From the NCBI GenBank assembly GCA_943842625.1, contig CALTCK010000004.1:41441-105440 (forward strand): a stretch of DNA of 64,000 bases, written 5' to 3'. The position numbers and the translations under genes are program-made. Shown one piece after another: positions 22,388 through 32,105 of the stretch (position 1 is its first letter; each line of letters opens with the position of its first letter). The notes under the pieces were generated by a model that saw nothing but the letters and a program-made list of their open reading frames with translations, ran no database searches and was not told where the DNA came from. The DNA comes from an uncultured Flavobacteriaceae bacterium. GTDB taxonomy: Bacteria > Bacteroidota > Bacteroidia > Flavobacteriales > Flavobacteriaceae.

Positions 22388-23355
22388 ATTGTTTTAAATT
22401 CAAGTGTTTTGTAGGATCCGGTTTCTATTTCGTAATTATTAAAAACATGAGGACGTGCCCCACAACTTTCTTTCCAGAAAAGCAAACCCTCATTAAGTAA
22501 TTCTCCATTTTCTACACTGGAAGTATTGAAACTAAAATAGTTTCTATTTTCTTTAAATTCTTGGATGATAAAGTCATACAATAAATCCAAGCTTCCCAAC
22601 TCGTTTTTGTTGGCTTTTGCAGAAACATACTGTGGATGCACTACTTGATCCGTTAAAAAAACAGTAGTTCCAGCTACAATTGTGTCGTCTTGATAAATAT
22701 TTACTTGACGAATGTGATTTGGAAATTTACTAGCTAAGTATTTAATCTCCTCAAGGGAATGAACGGGAGCTGTATTGTATTTTGATGAAAGATTGGGAAT
22801 TAGTACTTCATTCCAAAATAAGTCATAATTGTCATCGGTCTTAACCACTAAATTTTTTCGTTTTGCTTTGTTAATCCCCTCTCTCCTGTTTTTTTGAAAA
22901 GGTAGTTGGTGGTGGTAGTCAATTAAAAGAACCACGTCACGTTTTATTAATCTAGCAGCTGCCTTAAAAAATAAATATTCAAGTTCATCTGAAGGAAGTT
23001 TATTATAAAAGGGGGGGATTAATCGCACCTCTAATTTTTGAATTCCGTTTTCGAATAGATATTTATTTATTTCTTTAAAAGCATCAAAAGTTTGTTTTAG
23101 TTTTGCTGAGTTATTGAGGAGGAGCCCACCATAGGTAAGTCCTTCATGTGAGTATACCACCTCGTTTTTTTTATTTGCCGGAAGCAGTGCAAATAATTTT
23201 TCATTTTTATAGATCATCAATGAAAAATCCTCAAAACGATCTTGATGATAGTCCATAAAATCTCTCTGAAATAAAAAAGTAGCATTTTTAGCAGTGGCTA
23301 TAAAACGATCCCATTCTATTTTATCTTCAGCAGTATATCTAGATACTTTATACAC
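22384..23355 (-). CDS. GNAT/FemAB-like acyltransferase
   Basis: [41 protein letters not shown]; stop codon overlaps start of the DegT gene. Confidence 0.65.
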   Translation of the reverse strand: MYKVSRYTAEDKIEWDRFIATAKNATFLFQRDFMDYHQDRFEDFSLMIYKNEKLFALLPANKKNEVVYSHEGLTYGGLLLNNSAKLKQTFDAFKEINKYLFENGIQKLEVRLIPPFYNKLPSDELEYLFFKAAARLIKRDVVLLIDYHHQLPFQKNRREGINKAKRKNLVVKTDDNYDLFWNEVLIPNLSSKYNTAPVHSLEEIKYLASKFPNHIRQVNIYQDDTIVAGTTVFLTDQVVHPQYVSAKANKNELGSLDLLYDFIIQEFKENRNYFSFNTSSVENGELLNEGLLFWKESCGARPHVFNNYEIETGSYKTLEFKTI

Positions 23356-23473
23356 AAAAAAAGTGTTTGTTTATAATCATTATTGAACTGTAAATCTACT
23401 TATAATTTTTATTTTAGTAAACTTTCGCCTAGCACATAAGTAAGTACAACAAAAAAACAGCTAGAATATTATA

Positions 23474-23508
23474 AAAAAAAGGGATTTAATTGATAAATCC
23501 CTTTTTTT
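23474..23508. terminator. bidirectional intrinsic terminator
   Basis: aaaaaaaagggatttaattgataaatcccttttttt stem-loop. Confidence 0.75.
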
Positions 23509-23513
23509 AAATG

Positions 23514-25307
23514 TTATAGTTTATTTCTTTTTCGATCAACTTCTTTGAGATAGATTTTTCTCAATCTTAAATGACTTGGCGTGACCTCTACATATTCATC
23601 CTTTTGAATATATTCTAGTGCCTCCTCAAGTGAAAATTTTATCGCAGGGACAATCCTTGCTTTATCATCGGCACCAGACGAACGTACATTACTTAACTTT
23701 TTGGTTTTGGTAATATTTACCACCATATCATCTTGACGGGTATTCTCACCAATAACTTGCCCTTCATAAATATCTTCTCCTGGATCTACAAAGAATTTTC
23801 CTCGATCTTGTAATTTATCTATTGAATACGGAATTGCTTTTCCGTTTTCCATAGAAACCAAACTTCCATTTAATCGTTCAGGAATTCCCCCTTTTAAAGG
23901 CTGATATTCGAAGAAACGGTGGGTCATAATCGCTTCACCGGCTGTAGCTGTTAATAATTGATTACGTAAACCTATAATTCCACGCGAAGGGATTATAAAT
24001 TTACAAATCATTCGCTCTCCTTTAGCTTCCATGCTTTGCATTTCCCCTTTACGAATCGTAACCATATCAATAGCTCTTCCACTTACATTCTCCGGTAAAT
24101 CGATAGTTAACTCCTCTACTGGCTCACATTTTTTTCCGTCAATTTCCTTGATAATAACTTGTGGCTGGCCAATTTGTAATTCATAGCCTTCTCTACGCAT
24201 GGTTTCAATTAATACGGATAAGTGCAATACACCACGGCCAAATACCATAAACTTATCGGCACTTCCTGTTTGCTCGACTCTTAAGGCTAAATTCTTTTCT
24301 AATTCTTTTTCTAAACGTTCTTTTATGTGTCTAGAGGTTACAAATTTTCCATCTTTTCCAAAGAAAGGAGAGTCATTAATCGTGAACAACATACTCATGG
24401 TAGGTTCATCAATTGCTATGGTAGCTAGGCTCTCTGGGTTTTCAATATCACAAACAGAATCACCAATTTCAAAACCTTCTAAGCCTACCAAAGCACAAAT
24501 ATCTCCAGCTTTTACTTCGGCAACTTTTTTTCTTCCTAAACCTTCAAAAGTATGTAGTTCTTTAATTTTAGTTTTTACAATACTCCCATCGCGTTTCACT
24601 AGAGAGATTTGCATATTTTCTTTTAAAATACCTCGGTGTAACCTTCCAATTGCAACTCTTCCGGTAAAAGAAGAGTAGTCTAAAGAGGTAATTAACATCT
24701 GTACATTTCCTTCCTCAGCTTCAAAAGAAGAAATATGTTCCAATACCATTTCCAATAAAGGTTCAATGTTATCGGTTTGGTTTTGCCAATCGTCACTCAT
24801 CCAATTGTGTTTTGCGGAACCATATACAGTTGGAAAATCCAACTGCCACTCTTCCGCTCCTAATTCAAACATTAAATCGAAGACCGCCTCATGCACCTCA
24901 TCTGGAGTGCAATTTTCTTTATCTACTTTATTAACCACTACACAAGGTTTTAAACCTAAATCGATTGCTTTTTGTAATACAAATCGTGTTTGTGGCATCG
25001 GACCCTCAAAAGCATCTACTAATAACAGTACCCCATCTGCCATATTTAGTACACGTTCTACTTCTCCACCAAAATCGGCGTGACCAGGGGTATCAATAAT
25101 ATTTATTTTAGTGTCCTTGTAAACTACAGAAACATTTTTCGAAGTAATGGTAATTCCTCGTTCCCGCTCTAAATCATTATTGTCTAAAATAAGTTCTCCC
25201 TTATTTTCATTTTCACGAAACAGGCTACAGTGGTGCATAATTTTATCTACCAAAGTAGTTTTACCGTGATCTACGTGCGCAATAATGGCGATGTTTTTGA
25301 TTTTCAT
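23514..25307 (-). CDS. typA: ribosome-associated translational GTPase TypA/BipA
   Basis: MKIKNIAIIAHVDHGKTTLVDKI, DTPGHADFGGEVERVL, NKVD; start at 25307 preferred over 25334. Confidence 0.96.
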   Translation of the reverse strand: MKIKNIAIIAHVDHGKTTLVDKIMHHCSLFRENENKGELILDNNDLERERGITITSKNVSVVYKDTKINIIDTPGHADFGGEVERVLNMADGVLLLVDAFEGPMPQTRFVLQKAIDLGLKPCVVVNKVDKENCTPDEVHEAVFDLMFELGAEEWQLDFPTVYGSAKHNWMSDDWQNQTDNIEPLLEMVLEHISSFEAEEGNVQMLITSLDYSSFTGRVAIGRLHRGILKENMQISLVKRDGSIVKTKIKELHTFEGLGRKKVAEVKAGDICALVGLEGFEIGDSVCDIENPESLATIAIDEPTMSMLFTINDSPFFGKDGKFVTSRHIKERLEKELEKNLALRVEQTGSADKFMVFGRGVLHLSVLIETMRREGYELQIGQPQVIIKEIDGKKCEPVEELTIDLPENVSGRAIDMVTIRKGEMQSMEAKGERMICKFIIPSRGIIGLRNQLLTATAGEAIMTHRFFEYQPLKGGIPERLNGSLVSMENGKAIPYSIDKLQDRGKFFVDPGEDIYEGQVIGENTRQDDMVVNITKTKKLSNVRSSGADDKARIVPAIKFSLEEALEYIQKDEYVEVTPSHLRLRKIYLKEVDRKRNKL

Positions 25308-25425
25308 ACGACTATCTTTTTTAAGAGGGTGCAAAAATAGTGTTTCTTATTCGATTATAACACAATATGCGGAATGATTATTTTAAACCATTATTATCCT
25401 ATCTTTGTACCTCTAATAACAAAAT

Positions 25426-26244
25426 ATGAATCTCGATTTAATCCCAAAATTAAAACACACCCATAGTAACAATTTTTTCTTATTAGCCGGACCTTGTGCT
25501 ATCGAAGGGGAAGACATGGCGATGCAAATCGCCGAAAAAATAATGACCGTTACGAACAGTCTTGAAATCCCTTTCATATTTAAGGGCAGTTTTAAAAAAG
25601 CAAACCGAAGTCGAATTGATAGTTTTACAGGAATTGGCGATCAAAAAGCATTAGATATATTAAAAAAAGTTTCAGAAACATTTAATATTCCTACCGTTAC
25701 TGATATTCACGAAGTTAGTGATGCTCAATTGGCAGCACCCTATGTAGATGTATTACAAATCCCTGCTTTTTTAGTAAGACAAACAGACTTGGTCCTAGCT
25801 GCCGCTAAAACTGGTAAGGTGGTCAATCTAAAAAAAGGACAGTTTATGAGTCCTGAAAGTATGCAACATGCGGTACAAAAAGTACTGGATTGTGGAAACC
25901 AACAAGTAACTATTACCGATCGCGGTACCATGTTTGGTTATCAAGATATGTTGGTTGATTTTCGCGGAATTCCTACGATGCAACAATTTGCGCCTACGAT
26001 CCTAGACATCACCCACAGCTTACAACAACCCAACCAAACCAGTGGCGTTACCGGCGGAAGACCTGATATGATAGGTACCTTAGCTAGAGCAGGAGTTGCA
26101 GTTGGAGTCGACGGTTTATTTTTAGAAACTCATTTTGACCCTGCCAATGCAAAAAGTGATGGGGCTAATATGCTAGATATAAAATATTTAGAGAAGTTAC
26201 TTAAGGATCTTGTTGCCATCCGAAAAACGATTACAAAGCTTTAA
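25426..26244 (+). CDS. kdsA: 3-deoxy-8-phosphooctulonate synthase
   Basis: FFLLAGPCAIEGEDMA, FIFKGSFKKANRSR, GTMFGYQDMLVDFRGIP. Confidence 0.95.
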   Translation: MNLDLIPKLKHTHSNNFFLLAGPCAIEGEDMAMQIAEKIMTVTNSLEIPFIFKGSFKKANRSRIDSFTGIGDQKALDILKKVSETFNIPTVTDIHEVSDAQLAAPYVDVLQIPAFLVRQTDLVLAAAKTGKVVNLKKGQFMSPESMQHAVQKVLDCGNQQVTITDRGTMFGYQDMLVDFRGIPTMQQFAPTILDITHSLQQPNQTSGVTGGRPDMIGTLARAGVAVGVDGLFLETHFDPANAKSDGANMLDIKYLEKLLKDLVAIRKTITKL

Positions 26245-26289
26245 TTAGTAGTCACCAAAACAACTATTTATTTAAAAAGAGTGGGAAGC

Positions 26290-26321
26290 AAAAAAGGTTG
26301 TTTTTACACAACCCTTTTTTT
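26290..26321. terminator. intrinsic terminator downstream of kdsA
   Basis: aaaaaaggttgtttttacacaaccctttttt stem-loop. Confidence 0.7.
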
Positions 26322-26411
26322 AAATAATCGCTTTCATTAACTCCCCAATTAATTAAGCATTCTAAAAATAATACTTTTTATTAAGAATACTGTAAAAATC
26401 AATATTTTTTT

Positions 26412-27632
26412 TTAGGAATCCTGGTCAGCAACGTAATCTGTTAAATAAGAAAATCTTTTGGTAAGTGTCCCCTCGGCAGTGGTTATTTGTGCTCTTTGGA
26501 GAATCCCATCTTTATCACCATTAAAAAAAGCGGGTATTACTTGATTGATAAACATCGTTCCAAAACCTTCGCTAGCATCTTTTGGTAATTCACAAGGGAG
26601 ATTATCTACCGCCATAACAGTAATACTATTTTTAGTTTTAAAAGGCACTTCTTTTTCACGCTGAGGATCGTAGGCATAAAAAGGATCTGCAATCGTAGAA
26701 GCTCTAAGTGTACTGGCAACGGGACCGTCAATGTCACAAGAAATATCACCTACTAAATTTATTTTAAAATCTGGATGTTTGGCATCTTCTCTTGTAAATA
26801 AGTAAGGTGCGTTATCGCCATAAAAGTGACCCGCAATAAACATATCGGAGACTTTTGCAAAACGCATAAAATTACTCTCATAACCTACTGGATTTTTAAA
26901 AAATTCATTTTTATTGAAAGCGCTTCCCGTCGCTACGTCTGATTGTAATCTTCCACATCTATTTGACAAAAAACTACTCTCATCATATTTTTTACTTAAA
27001 TAATCGGAGACAGATACCTCCTTTATTTTTAAATAGTCTAAAATTTCTTTAGCACCTTTGGCTACTTTTCCAGTACCGGTCAGTACTATTTTAATTGCTG
27101 GTAATTTAATTTTATCGAGTTCAAGTTTCATAGTAGCTAAGTCTGCTAAATTTTCAACTTTTGGTAGGTTAAATAAATCATCCCGAAAACCCAGCGCTCT
27201 GAAAGTGTTATAAGCTCCCACTAAACCTGCATACCTTCCAAAACCAATGAGACGAGCACCATTTTCTTTGACGATGGTTTCGTGATCATAAAGCTCTATT
27301 TTATTTTTTAATATTGCTTGTAAAAGTGCTCTATTGTAGGGTTGTTGCTTGATGGTGTGGCTAAAAAAAAAATATTTTTTGTGAGGAATCAATGCCGGTA
27401 TTGGAACCTCTTTAACTCCAAACATAACATCACAATTACGGAGGTCGTCAGCGAGCTCAATACCTTCTTTTTTATATAAATTATCGTCAAATACCCGTAC
27501 CTCACTTTTCTCCACTACCATAGTTGCATCTGGAAAGGTTTCTAAAAGGTCACGGCATTTTTTTGGAGAAAAAACAACCCTTCTATCCGGAGGGGATTTT
27601 CGTTCTTTTATTAGGGCAAATTTTATGGGCAT
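26412..27632 (-). CDS. NAD(P)-dependent saccharopine dehydrogenase (LYS1-like)
   Basis: FALIKERKSPPDRRVVFSPKKC; IVLTGTGKVAKGAKEIL; GDISCDIDGPVASTLRASTIADPFYAYDP. Confidence 0.85.
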   Translation of the reverse strand: MPIKFALIKERKSPPDRRVVFSPKKCRDLLETFPDATMVVEKSEVRVFDDNLYKKEGIELADDLRNCDVMFGVKEVPIPALIPHKKYFFFSHTIKQQPYNRALLQAILKNKIELYDHETIVKENGARLIGFGRYAGLVGAYNTFRALGFRDDLFNLPKVENLADLATMKLELDKIKLPAIKIVLTGTGKVAKGAKEILDYLKIKEVSVSDYLSKKYDESSFLSNRCGRLQSDVATGSAFNKNEFFKNPVGYESNFMRFAKVSDMFIAGHFYGDNAPYLFTREDAKHPDFKINLVGDISCDIDGPVASTLRASTIADPFYAYDPQREKEVPFKTKNSITVMAVDNLPCELPKDASEGFGTMFINQVIPAFFNGDKDGILQRAQITTAEGTLTKRFSYLTDYVADQDS

Positions 27633-27763
27633 TAAATCTAGATTTTGAATTTTTATTTAAGGTCCTCAAAGATACAAGTATTATTATATCTTTGTCTTCC
27701 TTTTACAAAATGGATTTTTGTAAGTGTTCATTGAAATTCAACCTTTGTTATTAAACAAATTAT

Positions 27764-28160
27764 GGGGCCGACTGGTTTTGACAGCGGGTCTAATGGTAAG
27801 GTAAGCATGTCGAGCGCTGGGATATAGCTCGTAAATATCATATTTCACACTTTTAAACGGCGAGAATAACTACGCCCTAGCTGCATAATCCGAATTATAG
27901 TAGGATAATGCCTCGGCCCGCAAGGCGGGCAAGCAGGAAGTCTCTCGAGCGCCTTGGTTTACGGCAATCGATATAGAGGCTTCGTAAAAGTAAACCTAGC
28001 AAGTATAGTGCTTTGATGTATTTGCGAAACTCTAATTAAAGATAAGCCACGCGTTGGTCGTTTTCAACCGGCAATTGGTCGAAAATTTAATTGAAAACTA
28101 AACATGAAGAAAGCCCTATTATTGCTTGTTTGGACGGGAGTTCGAATCTCCCCGGCTCCA
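27764..28160 (+). ncRNA. ssrA: transfer-messenger RNA (tmRNA)
   Basis: 5' GGGGCCGACTGGTTTTGACAGCGGG, 3' GGACGGGAGTTCGAATCTCCCCGGCTCCA; tag ORF ggcgagaataactacgccctagctgcataa (GENNYALAA*) at 27859-27888. Confidence 0.97.
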
Positions 28161-28165
28161 CTTTT

Positions 28166-28207
28166 TATTCCTAAGAATAATGTTTTGTTCTTGGGAATAT
28201 TTTTTTC
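28166..28207 (+). terminator. tmRNA terminator
   Basis: attcctaagaataatgttttgttcttgggaatattttttt hairpin plus T-run. Confidence 0.8.
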
Positions 28208-28275
28208 ATAAAAGAGTAAAGTTTTTAAATAAAAGAAATGACTGTCTTCAACTATTGCTCTAAGTTTTTTCTTCA

Positions 28276-29250
28276 TTACTTTACTTTATTAATTAACTCT
28301 ACATATTCAGGATTAAATTTTTTATTTACTTCAAAATAAAATCTTTTGATTTCATCCATTTTTTTCCATTCGCTAACTTGTGCATTCATTTCCTTTGCTA
28401 AATGAATTAAATTAGGGTGATCTTTTTTTCGAATATACTTTTCATCATTTTTTAATAGCTTTAAAATTTCTTTTTCAAAAACTTTAAAATTTCTTTTAAA
28501 ATCATCATTTAAGGCAACCTCAAAAAAACTTCTTGGTATTGAATCACTTTTATATCGATTTAGACTTAGTCCTATTGGCACTAAATTTTCAATAATATTT
28601 CCAGGTCCCCCTGCACTTTTAGGAACGAAATGATCAATATCAATAAGATGCCCGATTGAATAATTTTGATTAAAAAAAGAGTATATTTTTAATCTTAAAT
28701 CACCTGGTATTTTAGGATCCAATTTTTTGACTTGTTTTAAACTGTAATCTGGATTTTCATTTAAGTATTTAACATCTTCATCTTTTAACTCAAAAAATAT
28801 TCTTGCTAAACCACTTTTAACTGAAGCATCATATTTTCTTAATGTACCATTATATGGGATAGTCCTTTTGAGCAACCTCTGTTTTATAAAATATTGATGA
28901 CATTTCAACACATAATTAGAATCAGAAGAGAGCTTATCTTTGAAAAATCTTATTTTCCCTAACCAATAAGAATCATCTTTAAATTGTTTAGAGTAATCCA
29001 ATACTTCTTCTATTGTTTTAAATTCTTTTACCTTAGAACTTTTTATAACTTCCCCTTTTGCATAGATACCACCACTTGTTTCCGCCACATAAATGATATC
29101 TTTATTTACTAATTTTGAAGAAGGAGGGTCCATTTTATCTTTTCTAATTGTAATTTCAAAATACCCTTTTTTATTAGAATTATTTTTTTTTAAATCCCTG
29201 AAAGAATTACTTCTTTTAATAAGGTATGATTTTGGCTTTTCTAATTGCAT
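28276..29250 (-). CDS. EVE/PUA-like N-terminal domain fused to HNH endonuclease
   Basis: NKDIIYVAETSGGIYAKGEVIKS (EVE/PUA-like) and HLIDIDHFVPKSAGGPGNIIENLVPIGLSLNRYKSD (HNH). Confidence 0.7.
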   Translation of the reverse strand: MQLEKPKSYLIKRSNSFRDLKKNNSNKKGYFEITIRKDKMDPPSSKLVNKDIIYVAETSGGIYAKGEVIKSSKVKEFKTIEEVLDYSKQFKDDSYWLGKIRFFKDKLSSDSNYVLKCHQYFIKQRLLKRTIPYNGTLRKYDASVKSGLARIFFELKDEDVKYLNENPDYSLKQVKKLDPKIPGDLRLKIYSFFNQNYSIGHLIDIDHFVPKSAGGPGNIIENLVPIGLSLNRYKSDSIPRSFFEVALNDDFKRNFKVFEKEILKLLKNDEKYIRKKDHPNLIHLAKEMNAQVSEWKKMDEIKRFYFEVNKKFNPEYVELINKVK

Positions 29251-29298
29251 TTTGAATAAAATTAATTTATTTCGAATTTTATATATAATATTTACTAA

Positions 29299-29574
29299 TC
29301 AGAGCCATGCATTATAATCACTTGATTCCATTCCCGGTTTTAACTTATTTTCCCTCGCAAACTCGACATCCTCTTTCATTTGTTTTTTGAATTCGTCAAA
29401 TTCAATAGGGGATTCCAATTCCCATAATTCCGAAGCACAATACAACGCATAAACGTTCTCCCATTCTATTTCATTCCATTCCGATACCTTTTTATTATGG
29501 TAAGCCCAATCTTTATCATTCCATTGTGATGGGTCTGCTGATTTTTTCATGTTATTAAATTTATTTTTTTTCAT
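29299..29574 (-). CDS. hypothetical small protein
   Basis: 91-aa ORF between accessory genes; no recognised motif. Confidence 0.55.
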   Translation of the reverse strand: MKKNKFNNMKKSADPSQWNDKDWAYHNKKVSEWNEIEWENVYALYCASELWELESPIEFDEFKKQMKEDVEFARENKLKPGMESSDYNAWL

Positions 29575-29622
29575 GATAATTTTTTATATTTCGTTATAAG
29601 TTTATTGTACAACATCTGATTT

Positions 29623-30183
29623 TTATGAATAGGGTGAAGGTTGATGAAATTTATCTAACAACTCTAAACAAGTAAGGTTTTCCATTTCAGGAGAATCTGC
29701 AAGTTGATTAAATGCTTTTTCAGATATTAATTTTAAAAACCCTTTCTTATCTGTTAATGGACTTATTTTCTTAATTTTTCTATCCTTATTTGCTATTCCC
29801 TTTGAATGAGATTTAATAATTTTTTTATTATTTATTATTTGAATAAAACATGGCTCCCAATCTATTAAAACAATCTTATCACCTTTAATCATTAAATTTC
29901 TATAGTGTATATCGCCATGAAACATATTTTTAGAGTGTATGTAATCTAGATACTTACCCAACAAATTTAGGTCTGAAATGCAGGTTGGTCTGGTAGATTT
30001 TATATACTCAAATTTTAGTGTAAGATTTTCTGAATCAATATTAAATCCAAATCCAATATCGATATACTTTTTAATTTGACTAAGTCTAAATTCAATTTTT
30101 TGAATTGAACAATCTAATGTAGTTAAAGGATAAATTTTAACAAATGTATTGCCGTCTTTAAACTTTTTAATAGCGGTATTCAA
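29623..30183 (-). CDS. small protein-kinase-like protein
   Basis: Catalytic-loop-like MFHGDIHYRNLMIKGDKIVLIDWEP. Confidence 0.65.
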   Translation of the reverse strand: MNTAIKKFKDGNTFVKIYPLTTLDCSIQKIEFRLSQIKKYIDIGFGFNIDSENLTLKFEYIKSTRPTCISDLNLLGKYLDYIHSKNMFHGDIHYRNLMIKGDKIVLIDWEPCFIQIINNKKIIKSHSKGIANKDRKIKKISPLTDKKGFLKLISEKAFNQLADSPEMENLTCLELLDKFHQPSPYS

Positions 30184-30203
30184 ATTGATATTTATAAATT
30201 AAT

Positions 30204-30788
30204 CTACCAATAGTCTTCCTCAGCAGATTCATAATAATCTGAATTTAAAACAACTCCCTCACGATTGAGTTCAACGGAAAGTGAATAATAGCCCTCATCT
30301 CCATTAATATCAACTTGTCCACATAAAAAACCAACACAACCCTCTTCTTTGGATTCAGAATTAATTAAGTCTATTTTTTCATTCAGTTCTGCAGGAAAAG
30401 AATCTTCAAAGCTTAAATTATATGTTGTAAGTTCATCATATATAGCTAAAATATTATACAAGTCCGTATAAAAATCTTCAGGAAACGGTTCTTGTCCGGT
30501 ACCCCATCCAACTTCCTCATTTTCAGAGTTAAATGCAGCTAAAAATCTACAAATAGCTCTGTCATAATTTGGTTTTCCATCATCTAAAGTAGGAAAATTT
30601 GAAGTGTAAATTTCCACACCATCAGAATCAGCAATTAGATGATTATTTACTAAAAATTTATCTTGAAATAATGATATTATACTTTCCCACTTATTTTCAA
30701 ATTCATTATACAACTTGTCAAAATGTTTATTAGACCCCAAGACCAATTCGTTGCAGTCATGAGAAAGAGAAATAGTCAAATTTGCCAT
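30204..30788 (-). CDS. hypothetical acidic protein
   Basis: 194-aa ORF, no recognised motif. Confidence 0.6.
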   Translation of the reverse strand: MANLTISLSHDCNELVLGSNKHFDKLYNEFENKWESIISLFQDKFLVNNHLIADSDGVEIYTSNFPTLDDGKPNYDRAICRFLAAFNSENEEVGWGTGQEPFPEDFYTDLYNILAIYDELTTYNLSFEDSFPAELNEKIDLINSESKEEGCVGFLCGQVDINGDEGYYSLSVELNREGVVLNSDYYESAEEDYW

Positions 30789-30842
30789 ATTATTAAATTT
30801 TAGATTAAATATATATAAAAAAATTAGACTTTCAAAATAGCT

Positions 30843-30929
30843 AAATCCTCCCCAAAAAAGTTCGACTTCACTCCTCTTGGCTCCACGGCATTATTCCCTA
30901 AAATAAAATTTATTTAGGGAATAATTTTT
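30843..30929 (+). repeat. tmRNA-3'-end-like att repeat, copy 1, with hairpin
   Basis: AAATCCTCCCCAAAAAAGTTCGACTTCACTCCTCTTGGCTCCACGGCATTATTCCCTAAAATAAAATTTATTTAGGGAATAATTTTT. Confidence 0.8.
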
Positions 30930-30980
30930 AAACATTATTTTAAGAAAATTATACTACGGTTTTAGTAAATTTACCGTGCT

Positions 30981-32105
30981 ATGAAATTAAACCTGTCCAC
31001 TGTTGGGATTACATTTACACAATACGTACCCAAACACCAAACACCGTTTGAACGTCTCTTTGAGGTGTTTAAAGAGTTGATTACCCACACGTCTGGCGAT
31101 TTTGACGAAGCGATTGATTGGTTGCGCGAATTAGATATTGAATATGGCTTAACCACCGCAGCATATACGATAGATGATTTTATCGAAGACCTGTTAAAAC
31201 GAGCTTATATACAACCAAAAGGCGATGGTACTGGCGATGGAAAAGGGATGTCCCTCACTGCCAAAACAGAAAAGCTCTTGCGTGAACACGCGCTAAAGCA
31301 AATTTTTGGTAAACTTAAAAAAGCAGGCAACGGCAACCACAAAACCAAAAGTATCGGGCAAGGTGCAGACGAGACTGGCGAATTTAAAGCCTATCAATTT
31401 GGCGATCCACTTGAGAAAATATCCATGACCGAAAGCCTGCGCAATGCACAAATACGCTCTGCAGGAGATGATTTTACATTGCATCAGGACGACCTCGTAG
31501 TGGAGGACAGTTATTACCATACGCAAATGAGTACGGTTTTGATGATTGACATCAGCCATAGTATGATTTTGTATGGCGAAGATCGCATTACCCCGGCTAA
31601 AAAAGTAGCTATGGCACTAGCAGAATTTATCACTACGCGGTACCCAAAAGACACCCTCGACATTTTGGTGTTTGGAAACGATGCCTGGCCAATTGCACTT
31701 AAAGATATTCCATACTTACAAGTAGGGCCTTATCATACCAATACTGTTGCGGGACTTACCTTGGCAATGGATTTGTTACGACGAAGAAAAAACAGTAACA
31801 AACAAATATTTATGATTACGGATGGGAAGCCAAGTTGTTTAAAAAACTCCGATGGCACCTATTACAAAAATAGCAATGGACTAGACGATCATATTGTAGA
31901 TAAGTGTTATAATATGGCACGACAGGCAAGAAAACTTCATATCCCCATCACCACATTTATGATTGCACAGGATCCCTATTTAAAAGAGTTTATTCGGAAT
32001 TTTACGGAAGCCAATAAAGGAAAGGCATTCTTTACAGGATTAAAAGGCTTAGGCGAAATGATTTTTGAAGACTATGAACAGAACAGAAAAAAACGATTGA
32101 AATAA
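30981..32105 (+). CDS. VWA-domain protein (CoxE-like)
   Basis: MSTVLMIDISHSMILYGEDRITPAKKVAMALAEFI; IFMITDGKPSC (MIDAS). Confidence 0.85.
   Translation: MKLNLSTVGITFTQYVPKHQTPFERLFEVFKELITHTSGDFDEAIDWLRELDIEYGLTTAAYTIDDFIEDLLKRAYIQPKGDGTGDGKGMSLTAKTEKLLREHALKQIFGKLKKAGNGNHKTKSIGQGADETGEFKAYQFGDPLEKISMTESLRNAQIRSAGDDFTLHQDDLVVEDSYYHTQMSTVLMIDISHSMILYGEDRITPAKKVAMALAEFITTRYPKDTLDILVFGNDAWPIALKDIPYLQVGPYHTNTVAGLTLAMDLLRRRKNSNKQIFMITDGKPSCLKNSDGTYYKNSNGLDDHIVDKCYNMARQARKLHIPITTFMIAQDPYLKEFIRNFTEANKGKAFFTGLKGLGEMIFEDYEQNRKKRLK

Noticed and set aside
24199-25083. Plus-strand ORFs antisense to typA (159 and 105 aa)
   Set aside because: Shadow ORFs of a strongly coding minus-strand gene.
25400-25407. 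TATCTTTG (-7 TAnnTTTG-like box) before kdsA, and a similar one at 27687 before ssrA
   Set aside because: Match the Bacteroidetes -7 consensus but no convincing TTG at -33 spacing; not claimed as promoters.
28064-28276. 70-aa minus-strand ORF
   Set aside because: Overlaps the tmRNA 3' region and terminator; no protein-like features.
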